34,990 bases of DNA, taken from assembly GCA_902607475.1 (NCBI GenBank), contig CACLKH010000010.1:1-34990 (forward strand), written 5' to 3'. A model generated the notes under the pieces. It saw only the letters and a program-made list of their open reading frames with translations. It did not search any database and was not told the DNA's origin. Made by a program: the position numbers and the translations under genes. Of the stretch, positions 28,708 to 34,990 are shown in pieces (position 1 is the stretch's first letter; the number at the start of each line of letters is the position of its first letter). Source of the DNA: an uncultured Alphaproteobacteria bacterium (GTDB taxonomy: Bacteria > Pseudomonadota > Alphaproteobacteria > GCA-002720895).

Positions 28708-29084
28708 TATTTATGTTTCTTTTTTAAATCTTTTTTTAAATCTTCATGATCACCAATTGCAATATGATATTTGCTTTTTATTATATATTTTTCTAATAAA
28801 GGTATAATAGGAAGAACAATAAGTCCTCCTAGAAAAATACCTAAGGCGGCTTCTCTTAAATCAGGATCTATAAGTGAAGCAATTAAATCAGCTAATGAAT
28901 GTGCTATTATTACTCCAATAATACCTGCAATAAAACCATTAGATATTAATTTTAAGAATCTATTTATACTCCACCCTGTATAAAATCCTAATAACATAAT
29001 TCCAACATGAACAACTCCGAAGATAAATCCTTTTAATAAATATTTATCCTGTAAGTAAGAAAGGTTTTCTATTATATGTTGCAT
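28707..29084 (-). CDS. Three-helix membrane protein of unknown function
   Basis: A 125-residue protein with three predicted membrane helices at about 17-38, 45-70 and 81-106, and a charged, lysine-rich C-terminal tail presumably in the cytosol. The Gly-rich helices (GFIAGIIGVIIAHSLADLIA) suggest tight packing. I do not recognise the family. It is convergent with the FYDLN-acid gene (7-bp gap) and lies upstream, on the same strand, of no other gene, so it is probably transcribed alone. Confidence 0.72.
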   Translation of the reverse strand: MQHIIENLSYLQDKYLLKGFIFGVVHVGIMLLGFYTGWSINRFLKLISNGFIAGIIGVIIAHSLADLIASLIDPDLREAALGIFLGGLIVLPIIPLLEKYIIKSKYHIAIGDHEDLKKDLKKKHK

Positions 29085-29141
29085 AAATTATGAATTATAA
29101 TTTATATCATAAAAATAATTTTTGTTATAAATATTTATTTA

Positions 29142-29282
29142 TTAACTTTTCTTTGTAAACGCAAATTCTCTATAAGATTGTATTGATCCTCTGCCATAAT
29201 TATAGTTTTTCTCAAATTTAGCTAAAAATATAGCAGATGTTATTAAAAATGCAGATATGGTAATAAAATAAATTAATTTCAT
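29142..29282 (-). CDS. Small single-pass membrane protein (46 aa)
   Basis: A short reading frame with ATG start and TAA stop, 46 codons long. The first 22 residues, MKLIYFITISAFLITSAIFL, form one hydrophobic helix; the rest is polar, with KNYNYGRGSIQSYREFAF, and ends in KKS. The hydrophobic start, aromatic-rich tail and lack of any other gene in this stretch suggest a real small membrane protein, but its size makes chance possible. No function can be assigned. It occupies part of the 383-bp spacer between two longer genes. Confidence 0.5.
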   Translation of the reverse strand: MKLIYFITISAFLITSAIFLAKFEKNYNYGRGSIQSYREFAFTKKS

Positions 29283-29399
29283 TTTTTTGATTTGTTAAAA
29301 ATTAATAATAGTTACAATTTATATTTAATAAAAAATAACCATTAATCTAATTTATATTTGTTATAGACATTATAGATTTAAATGATAATTGGTTTAAAA

Positions 29400-29474
29400 G
29401 GGACTATAGATTGGTTATAAGAGTTCTTCGCTGGAAATGAAGAGGCTGTCGATTTGATCCTATCTAGTTAAATT
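29400..29474 (+). pseudogene. Degenerate tRNA-like element, anticodon-arm GGA
   Basis: The region reads like a decayed tRNA. The anticodon arm is excellent: stem CTTCG (29426-29430), loop CTGGAAA with T33 and anticodon GGA (29431-29437), stem TGAAG (29438-29442), extendable by two pairs. A D-loop-like TTGGTTA precedes it, and a variable loop AGGCT plus T-loop-like TTTGATC follow. GGGACTA at 29400 can partly pair with TAGTT at 29465. The 5' strand of the D stem and the T stem do not pair, there is no CCA end, and GGA with a short variable loop does not fit bacterial tRNA-Ser. A possible promoter (TTGTTA, 17 bp, AATGAT) lies just upstream at 29358-29386. It may be a tRNA pseudogene or attachment-site remnant. 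Confidence 0.4.
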
Positions 29475-30022
29475 CCTTTTTTATCGATAATAGAAATTTG
29501 TAGATCTTCTTTCTTTTTTTCTGAAATCATTTTTAAATTAGTAACTATTAGACGAAGGTCTACACTGCTGAACCTCTTGCCAGTTCCTATTTTTGTACAC
29601 ATTATCTCAACTTTATTGTGCATATCACTTGTATCATTATTTTGTACTTTATATTCATAATCTCTATCTGTTGTAATATTTAATTTAACACCATACTTTT
29701 CACTAAAATGCTTTTCTAGAGCACGTAAACTGTTTCTGCACATTATGAATTCATCTAATTTTTCAGATTCAAAATAAGTGTTAGTAGAAATCTTCCAAAC
29801 TCGTTTTGTCATACTTGTGCAATAAACAATGTGTTTTTTAAATAACTTATTTGGCACCTTCCCTTTCGTACGATATGTATCAGACATTGAATCTATGCAT
29901 TTTTCTCCAAATTTGATTCCAAACAATTCTATAATTTCTTCTGGTTGTCTTTCCTCTATTACTTCAGCCCATACACTATGAACTGGGAAAAAAAGAAGAA
30001 GTATGATTAAGAGTTTTTTCAT
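29468..30022 (-). CDS. Secreted protein of unknown function
   Basis: A 184-residue protein with a clear signal peptide (MKKLLIILLLFFPVHSVWA, cleavage after residue 19). The mature part begins near ELFGIKFGEKC, has four cysteines spread over about 100 residues (possible two disulfides in the periplasm), and ends in a charged tail. I do not recognise the family. A TATAAT on the minus strand at 30043-30038 could be its promoter, shared with the divergent NTF2-like gene. Its stop codon lies at the 3' edge of the tRNA-like element. It belongs to the accessory islet. Confidence 0.7.
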   Translation of the reverse strand: MKKLLIILLLFFPVHSVWAEVIEERQPEEIIELFGIKFGEKCIDSMSDTYRTKGKVPNKLFKKHIVYCTSMTKRVWKISTNTYFESEKLDEFIMCRNSLRALEKHFSEKYGVKLNITTDRDYEYKVQNNDTSDMHNKVEIMCTKIGTGKRFSSVDLRLIVTNLKMISEKKKEDLQISIIDKKGI

Positions 30023-30078
30023 TTTTTTTATATTAAAATTATAGCACTGTGTTCCGTGATTTATTAGAAAAATTTATA

Positions 30079-30114
30079 TATAATTAATACAAGATTTTTA
30101 AAAGGAGATGAGGA
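30079..30114 (+). promoter_or_regulatory. Promoter -10 box and strong Shine-Dalgarno of the NTF2-like gene
   Basis: TATAAT at 30079-30084 is followed by AAGGAG at 30102-30107 (7 bp before the ATG) and GAGG at 30110-30113. Such a ribosome-binding site is exceptional here; nearly all other genes in the window have none. Confidence 0.6.
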
Positions 30115-30480
30115 ATGAACAATACAACTAATGATAATGAAATGATTGAAAAGACCGTGCAGTTCTATATTGATGGAGCAAAGTCCGGAAAAGGTGATGA
30201 TATGAAACCAGCATTCCACAAAGATGCGACGATCTTTGGTTATATTGGGGACGACTTATTTGCTGGACCAATACAAAAGCTTTTTGACTGGAATGATAAA
30301 AATGGACCAGCAACTGAAATTGAAACAAAAATAACTAGCATTGATGTAGTTGGAACTATTGCAACTGTTCGTCTTGAATCTGATAACTGGACGGGTCATA
30401 AATTTACTGATTTTTTTACTCTACTTAAGGTAGAGGGTACATGGAAAATAATGAATAAAGTATTTCATCTCCATGCTTAA
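30115..30480 (+). CDS. NTF2/SnoaL-like protein, putative lumazine-binding type
   Basis: A 121-residue protein of the cone-shaped NTF2 fold. The N-terminal helix VQFYIDGAKSGKGDDMKPAF, then FHKDATIFGYIGDD, and the C-terminal strands FTDFFTLLKVEGTWKIMNK match the pattern I know as Lumazine_bd_2/SnoaL-like. Such proteins are isomerases, small-molecule binders or protein partners; the role here is unknown. By hand count the gene is about 35% GC, higher than several neighbours (about 22% in samples of trpF). A tautomerase gene follows after 31 bp, probably in the same operon. Confidence 0.85.
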   Translation: MNNTTNDNEMIEKTVQFYIDGAKSGKGDDMKPAFHKDATIFGYIGDDLFAGPIQKLFDWNDKNGPATEIETKITSIDVVGTIATVRLESDNWTGHKFTDFFTLLKVEGTWKIMNKVFHLHA

Positions 30481-30499
30481 CTTATCTATATTATAATTT

Positions 30500-30506
30500 A
30501 AGGAGG
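30500..30506 (+). promoter_or_regulatory. Strong Shine-Dalgarno of the tautomerase gene
   Basis: AAGGAGG, a near-complete match to the anti-Shine-Dalgarno sequence, lies 5 bp before the ATG at 30512. A TATAAT at 30492-30497 just upstream could give the gene its own promoter, though AT-rich spacers often contain one. Confidence 0.6.
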
Positions 30507-30511
30507 AATCA

Positions 30512-30877
30512 ATGCCCTTTGTCACAATTACTTTACTAAAGGGTAAAGGTAAGGAATATATTAAAGCTGTTACAGATGGAATAAATTCTGCAGTTATAGA
30601 AACTATGGGATTTCCTGATGATGACCGATACCAAGTAGTTCACCAAGTAAGTGAGGATTGTCTTCAATATCAAGGTAGAACTGATGACAGAGTAATGATG
30701 CATTTAGTTATGCGCTCGGGTCGCTCAAATAAATCAAAGCAAGCGTTTTATAAAAAGGTGGTTAAAAATTTGTCCAAAAAACCTGGAATTAAACCTGAAA
30801 ATGTTTTTATAACAATTACTGAAAATCAAGATATTGATTTTTCATTTAAGGATGGAATTGCTCAATTCGTTGTTTAA
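30512..30877 (+). CDS. Tautomerase-superfamily protein
   Basis: A 121-residue protein beginning MPFVTITLLKG, so removal of Met exposes the catalytic Pro1 of the tautomerase superfamily. The two beta-alpha-beta units (about 2-60 and 65-115) are the longer Tautomerase_2 type, with GFPDDDRYQVVHQ, HLVMRSGRSNKSKQAFY and the C-terminal FKDGIAQF that resembles the 'W-F-x-G-x-A-Q' ending I recall from this family. Members isomerise keto-enol substrates or dehalogenate small organic acids; the substrate here is unknown. It follows the NTF2-like gene and converges on metZ with a 15-bp gap. Confidence 0.88.
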   Translation: MPFVTITLLKGKGKEYIKAVTDGINSAVIETMGFPDDDRYQVVHQVSEDCLQYQGRTDDRVMMHLVMRSGRSNKSKQAFYKKVVKNLSKKPGIKPENVFITITENQDIDFSFKDGIAQFVV

Positions 30878-30892
30878 AAACTTTTTATCTCA

Positions 30893-32062
30893 TTAAACTT
30901 TCTTTAATGCCAAATCTATATCTTTTATAATATCTTCCACATCTTCTAAACCAACTGATAATCGAACCAGTTTGTTATTTATATTTAAAAAATTTTTATC
31001 TTTTTTTAAAATTTTCAAATGGGTAGTTGAAGCTGGATGAATAATTAAACTTTTTACATCACCTAAATTATTTGAGATATGTATCATTGAAAGTTTATTT
31101 AAAAATTTAAAAGTTGTATTTTTATCTCCTTTTATATAAAAACTAATTATATTTCCAAATCCATCCATTTGTTTGTCTATCAATTTTTTTTGTGAATACT
31201 CTGAAAGTCCTGGAAAAATTGTTTTTTGAATTTTTGGATGATCTTTTAAAAAAAATGCTACCCTTGATGCATTTTTACAAAGTTGTTCTATTCGTAAAGG
31301 ATATGTTTCTAAACTTTTTAATAATATCCAAGCTGTAAAGGGATCCATAGTGGGACCGGTGTTGCGATAAAAAAATTTAAGTTTTTCTTCATAAAACTTT
31401 TTAGAAGAAAGTAACAGGCCTCCCATAGTTCTTCCCTGTCCATCTATATGTTTAGTGGTGGAATAAATAACAATATCTGCGCCATAATTTAAAGGTTTTT
31501 GCAAAATTGAAGAAGCAAAAACATTATCTACAATAACTTTTGCATTATAATGATGTGCGATTTCTGAAACTGATTCAATATCAACAATTTCAAGAGTTGG
31601 ATTGGATGGTGTTTCAAAAAAAATACAGGAAGTTTTTTTATTTATTGCTTTGCGCCATTGTTGTAAGTTTTTTCCATCAATAAAAACAACTTCAATTCCA
31701 TATTCTGGCAAAATATCTTTTATAATATTATAGCAAGATCCAAACAAAGCTCTTGATGCAACAACCCTATCACCTTTTTTGCTTTGACACATTAATGATG
31801 CAAATACTGCTGACATTCCGGAAGAAAACGCTCTACATGATTCAGCTCCTTCAAGCTCTGCAAATTTTTTTTCTAATTGATTAACTGTTGGATTATCAAA
31901 TCTAGAATATTGATACCTATCTATTTTCTCATTAAATACATCTTCAGCTTCCTGTGCGCTGTTATAAACATAACCGGAAGTTAAATATAATGGCAGGGAT
32001 GTTTCTTGAAAAACGCTTTTATTGGTTTCTTTATGTATAAAATCAGTAATTTTTTTTTTCAT
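30893..32062 (-). CDS. metZ: O-succinylhomoserine sulfhydrylase
   Basis: A 389-residue PLP enzyme of the Cys/Met metabolism family. It probably makes homocysteine from O-succinylhomoserine and sulfide. It has YQYSRFDNPT, SSGMSAVFASL for PLP binding, FFETPSNPTLEI, the Asp in VIVDNVFAS, and the PLP Lys204 in STTKHIDGQGR; the 'KHIDGQGR' form is typical of MetZ rather than of cystathionine synthases. It acts near AhcY, which also yields homocysteine. I found no SAM-II or SAM-V riboswitch in its upstream spacer, although alphaproteobacterial met genes often carry one. Confidence 0.88.
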   Translation of the reverse strand: MKKKITDFIHKETNKSVFQETSLPLYLTSGYVYNSAQEAEDVFNEKIDRYQYSRFDNPTVNQLEKKFAELEGAESCRAFSSGMSAVFASLMCQSKKGDRVVASRALFGSCYNIIKDILPEYGIEVVFIDGKNLQQWRKAINKKTSCIFFETPSNPTLEIVDIESVSEIAHHYNAKVIVDNVFASSILQKPLNYGADIVIYSTTKHIDGQGRTMGGLLLSSKKFYEEKLKFFYRNTGPTMDPFTAWILLKSLETYPLRIEQLCKNASRVAFFLKDHPKIQKTIFPGLSEYSQKKLIDKQMDGFGNIISFYIKGDKNTTFKFLNKLSMIHISNNLGDVKSLIIHPASTTHLKILKKDKNFLNINNKLVRLSVGLEDVEDIIKDIDLALKKV

Positions 32063-32069
32063 AGCGTTA

Positions 32070-32075
32070 ATTATA
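32070..32075 (-). promoter_or_regulatory. Extended -10 box close to the metZ start codon
   Basis: On the minus strand TGATATAAT (an extended -10 form) lies 7 bp before the metZ ATG, so the transcript would begin at about the A of the start codon. A TTGATG further upstream is too far (22 bp) to be a normal -35. This suggests leaderless transcription. Confidence 0.4.
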
Positions 32076-32133
32076 TCATTGGGATCTTATTTTTCTGCAT
32101 CAAAAAAATTTAAGTTCTATTCCACTTTTTTTC

Positions 32134-32169
32134 TTACTATAAAACGAGTTTTACTGTAGTTTATAGTAA
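32134..32169 (+). promoter_or_regulatory. Perfect 10-bp inverted repeat ending at the start codon of the GT39-like gene
   Basis: TTACTATAAA (32134-32143), a 16-base loop, and TTTATAGTAA (32160-32169) are exact inverted repeats; the last A is the first base of the ATG. A smaller palindrome AAAACGAGTTTT overlaps the left arm and the loop and could compete with it. It may be an operator, or an RNA hairpin that hides the start codon. Confidence 0.4.
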
Positions 32170-33587
32170 TGTACCCTAAAAATAAAAGCCTCGATTACAT
32201 CTATGCTTTTATAATTGGGTTTGTAATAGCATTAATAACACTATTTTATAAATATTTTAATTTTGATCTTCTAAATACAGATTTTGAAACTACTAAATAT
32301 CTTATACCTGCTTTAGTTTTAAATGAAACTAATTCTATTATACATTTTAAAGTTTCATTATTTGATCGATTACCTATTTACCCCATTGTTATTTCTTTAA
32401 TATTAAAATTTTTTGGAACAGTAAATTATTTCGCAATACTTTTTTTTCAATCAATATTAAATGGTTTAATTCTTCTAGTTTTAATTGCTACAAAAAATTT
32501 GTTTACGAATAAATATTATTGGTTAAGTATTTTTTTGTTGGCTCTTAATGCCAATTTTTTTTGGTCATCTAGTATTATTTTACCTGACATACTTAATGTT
32601 TTTTTTATTTCTTGTGCTATTTATTTTTTTTTAAAATTCATTCTAAAAAAACAATCGATTAATTTGATTATAATTGGAAGTATTTTTTTTGGCTTATCCT
32701 TTTTAACTAAACCTTCAGGAATTTTACTTCCAATATTTTTATTCTTTTTTCTTATAATTTATTTTCTTTTTGAAAAGAAGTATAAATTAACAAAAGTTTT
32801 AATTTTTTCTATTTTACCCATAACTATAATTGCTTTAATTTCTTCACCTTTATATTTGTTTAATTATAAAAAGACCGGTCAATTTTTTTTAACAGACCAA
32901 AAAGGGACACATCTTTTATTTTGGATTTATCCATGTATTGTTAAAAAATGGGGCTGTGGTTACAGAGATCAAGATGCTATAAAAAAAGCTGTAAGTCTAA
33001 GTGAAATTGAATTAAAAAAAGAATTTGGTACAGATTTCAAATTCGAATATCCATATGTTTTTGATTTTGAAAATGATAAATTAAGATATTCAAAAAATCT
33101 TTCTATTGAAGAAAATTATTTTAAAAATATTGCATTAAGATCAAAAATTAATGAGAAAATTTTTTTTAATTTGGTAAAAGAAGAAGAAAAAACTCAAATT
33201 TTAACGTCATTTATTGGTTCAGTTTCAAAAATGTTATTACATACATCAATCATAGGTATTTTTGAACAGCATGATATTTCATATAAAGAATTAAAATCAA
33301 TAATCACTTTGAAAAAAAATAACGTAACGATTCCAGGAACAATTTGGTTGATTTCACAAATTATAATAATTTTTCTTAGAATATTACAATTTTATGGTTG
33401 TATTTCTGTTTTTAAAAAAAATGAAAAGAAAAACACTTGGTTAGTTGTTTTTCTTTTATTAATTTCTTTTCCTTTTATAATATCAACTATGGGTATAGGT
33501 AATCCAAGATATAGAATTCCTTTGGAGCCAATACTTTTTCTATTATCAATTATTGGCATAAAGAATCTAAAAAGAAATGATATTTAA
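32169..33587 (+). CDS. Membrane glycosyltransferase, GT39/ArnT-like (GT-C fold)
   Basis: A 472-residue integral membrane protein with about ten to eleven helices. The first loop (about 36-70) carries acidic residues and ends in RLPIYPIVIS, close to the 'R-P-YP' motif of polyprenol-phosphate-sugar-dependent glycosyltransferases (ArnT/PMT, GT39). A second landmark is FLTKPSG in a central helix region, and the C-terminal GNPRYRIPLEPIL ending is common in the group. A soluble segment at about 240-330 probably faces the periplasm. It would transfer a sugar from a lipid carrier to LPS, glycan or protein; donor and acceptor are unknown. It overlaps the next gene by 11 bp. Confidence 0.82.
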   Translation: MYPKNKSLDYIYAFIIGFVIALITLFYKYFNFDLLNTDFETTKYLIPALVLNETNSIIHFKVSLFDRLPIYPIVISLILKFFGTVNYFAILFFQSILNGLILLVLIATKNLFTNKYYWLSIFLLALNANFFWSSSIILPDILNVFFISCAIYFFLKFILKKQSINLIIIGSIFFGLSFLTKPSGILLPIFLFFFLIIYFLFEKKYKLTKVLIFSILPITIIALISSPLYLFNYKKTGQFFLTDQKGTHLLFWIYPCIVKKWGCGYRDQDAIKKAVSLSEIELKKEFGTDFKFEYPYVFDFENDKLRYSKNLSIEENYFKNIALRSKINEKIFFNLVKEEEKTQILTSFIGSVSKMLLHTSIIGIFEQHDISYKELKSIITLKKNNVTIPGTIWLISQIIIIFLRILQFYGCISVFKKNEKKNTWLVVFLLLISFPFIISTMGIGNPRYRIPLEPILFLLSIIGIKNLKRNDI

Positions 33588-34920
33588 AAAAGGTAAAATT
33601 TCGAATTACATATCAATTCTTTTTACAAGTATATCGTTTTTGATTTTTTTTTATGTCTTATATCGTGATGTGATTGTTCATTATGGAACTCAGCCAAATT
33701 TTTATTACAAATATTATGTAATAAGTTTTATATTAATTTTTTTTTCAATATTTTCTTTTTTTTTAAAAAAAAATATAAAAATTAATATTTTAATTATTCT
33801 AATATCTTCAATTTTCAGTTTTTATTTATTAGAGGCAATTTTTTTTATAAAAAAGAATATTAATTTTGATTATAGAACTAGACTTGAAGTATATGAAGAA
33901 ATGAAAAAAAATTATAGAAATGTTGCATTGACAATTGCGCCAATTTTAATTGATGCTGATAAACCAATTCATACATTAGGTGGTATTTCAAATAGAGAAA
34001 CTATTCATTGTAATGAAAGTGGTGTATATGAAATTTATAAAAGTGACAGATATGGATTTAATAATCCAGAAAAAGAATGGACTAAAAAAGAGATTAGTTA
34101 TTTATTAGTTGGCGACTCTTTTACTCATGGCGACTGTGTTGATGAAGAGTATACAATAAGTAGTAATATTAGAAAAAAAATAAATAATAAATATGGAGTT
34201 CTTAATTTAGGATACCGAGGCAATGGTCCACTTACTGAATATGCAACACTTATAGAATATTCTTCACACATAAATGTAAAAAGAATAATTTGGCTATACT
34301 ATGAGGGTAATGATTTAGCAGAATTAGCTTCTGAATATAATGCGCCAATGTTAAATAACTATTTATTTGATAATAATTTTTCACAAGAACTAATTTTTAG
34401 ACAAAATGAAATAGATAATGGGTTAGAAAATTTTTTAGAAAAAAATATATATGAAAAAAAATTAGAAGATAAAAAAAATATGCTTAAAGATGAGATTTTA
34501 AAGTTTATAAAATTATACAGATTGCGAACTATTACATTAGATAGATTTTTTCCTAACACAGAAAAGCCCATATCTTCTGAAACGTTAAAAAAGTTTTCTA
34601 ATATAACTTCTTTATTTAAAAAATATACTGACGAAAAAGAATTAAAATTGTACTTTGTTTATTTACCCGAATATTCAAGATACAATTCAAAAAAAAATAA
34701 TAATGACAATTTTCGTAGTTATAAAAAAGTTATTGAAATTGTAAAAAGCTTCGACATACCGATTATTGACATAAATAAAGAAATGTTTGAAAAAAATGAT
34801 GATCCATTATCTTTATTTCCGCATAGATATTACTGGCATTATAATAAAAAAGGGTATAAAAATGTTGCTGATATTATATTTAATAAGACTTTTTTAATTG
34901 AAAATAATAAAATTGATTAA
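33577..34920 (+). CDS. Membrane-anchored SGNH-hydrolase-like protein
   Basis: A 447-residue protein with three N-terminal membrane helices (about 10-28, 44-64, 69-90) and an extracytoplasmic SGNH-type domain. Block I is LLVGDSFTHGD with the nucleophile Ser, a Gly occurs in NLGYRGNGP, block III-like YYEGNDLAE supplies Asn, and WHYNKKGY near the C-terminus gives the probable catalytic His. Long helical linker sequence at about 270-350 is lysine-rich. Such proteins acetylate, deacetylate or otherwise trim glycans. Its overlap with the GT39-like gene suggests joint modification of one surface glycan (inference). Confidence 0.83.
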   Translation: MIFKKGKISNYISILFTSISFLIFFYVLYRDVIVHYGTQPNFYYKYYVISFILIFFSIFSFFLKKNIKINILIILISSIFSFYLLEAIFFIKKNINFDYRTRLEVYEEMKKNYRNVALTIAPILIDADKPIHTLGGISNRETIHCNESGVYEIYKSDRYGFNNPEKEWTKKEISYLLVGDSFTHGDCVDEEYTISSNIRKKINNKYGVLNLGYRGNGPLTEYATLIEYSSHINVKRIIWLYYEGNDLAELASEYNAPMLNNYLFDNNFSQELIFRQNEIDNGLENFLEKNIYEKKLEDKKNMLKDEILKFIKLYRLRTITLDRFFPNTEKPISSETLKKFSNITSLFKKYTDEKELKLYFVYLPEYSRYNSKKNNNDNFRSYKKVIEIVKSFDIPIIDINKEMFEKNDDPLSLFPHRYYWHYNKKGYKNVADIIFNKTFLIENNKID

Positions 34921-34972
34921 TTGGATTTATTAAAAAAAACATTACTATTTAATTAAATATTACATATAATTC

Positions 34973-34990
34973 ATGTCACACGATCAATTT
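34973..34990 (+). CDS. Possible start of a further gene at the window edge
   Basis: ATG followed by codons for SHDQF runs to the right edge of the window. TATAAT lies at 34965-34970, only 2 bp before it. Six codons are too few to name a product, and the frame may not be a gene. Confidence 0.3.

Noticed and set aside
29400-29474. Functional tRNA-Ser(GGA)
   Set aside because: D and T stems do not pair, the long variable arm of bacterial tRNA-Ser is missing, and no CCA end is present.
30023-30114. CAC-N8-GTG motif (about 30045-30059) as an operator in the divergent spacer
   Set aside because: Three-base arms are too short to be meaningful.
30128-30328. Reading frame opposite the NTF2-like gene
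   Set aside because: It lies fully within a gene with clear homology, a strong ribosome-binding site and a promoter; the opposite frame has no recognisable features.
32063-32168. SAM-II or SAM-V riboswitch before metZ
   Set aside because: I could not find the conserved loop and 3' sequences on the minus strand, and the -10 box leaves no leader.

Overview
The window is AT-rich, densely packed chromosomal DNA from a streamlined alphaproteobacterium, most likely a marine, SAR11-like or HIMB59-like lineage. This placement rests on gene content and order, not on a phylogeny. The evidence is the ChvI/ChvG two-component pair next to ahcY, a FYDLN-acid (TIGR02300-type) protein next to aroA, the alphaproteobacterial order tsaE-amgK-murU-(addBA)-trxA-folC-accD-trpA-trpB-trpF and ihfB-rpsA-(cmk)-aroA, spacers of a few bases, long A/T homopolymers, and almost no Shine-Dalgarno sequences.

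Layout. 1-3.0 kb: the 3' end of recF and complete gyrB. 3.0-4.1 kb: an exported ankyrin-repeat protein and a small DUF6804-like membrane protein. 4.1-6.2 kb: gmhA-hldE, making heptose precursors for LPS. 6.2-7.2 kb: a type I-like asparaginase. 7.2-9.7 kb: three abutting lipoprotein genes, the middle one an M48 metalloprotease with C-terminal TPR-like sequence. 9.7-10.4 kb: an ABC ATPase with no permease beside it. 10.5-13.2 kb: polA. 13.2-15.5 kb: chvI-chvG. 15.6-19.3 kb: ahcY, tsaE (no standard start codon), amgK-like and murU-like cell-wall recycling genes, and trxA. 19.3-28.3 kb, minus strand: a tight block aroA-rpsA-ihfB-pyrF-trpF-trpB-trpA-accD-folC, which joins chorismate and tryptophan synthesis to translation, pyrimidine, fatty-acid and folate genes. 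28.4-29.3 kb: the FYDLN-acid protein, a three-helix membrane protein and a 46-residue single-helix protein. 29.4-30.9 kb: a small accessory islet with a degenerate tRNA-like element, a secreted protein, an NTF2/lumazine-binding-like protein and a tautomerase. The last two have strong Shine-Dalgarno sites unlike the rest of the window. 30.9-32.1 kb: metZ. 32.2-34.9 kb: a GT39-like membrane glycosyltransferase overlapping a membrane-anchored SGNH-type protein. A further gene may begin at the right edge.

Most notable points: tsaE apparently starting at ATT; the tRNA-like remnant bordering the SD-rich islet; operons with usual members missing (addAB, hprK/PTS genes, cmk); first zinc knuckles of C-x-C spacing in both AccD and the FYDLN protein; the lipoprotein/protease trio; and a perfect 10-bp inverted repeat ending on the start codon of the GT39-like gene. 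I see no CRISPR array, insertion sequence, rRNA or intact tRNA, and no clear new defence system.
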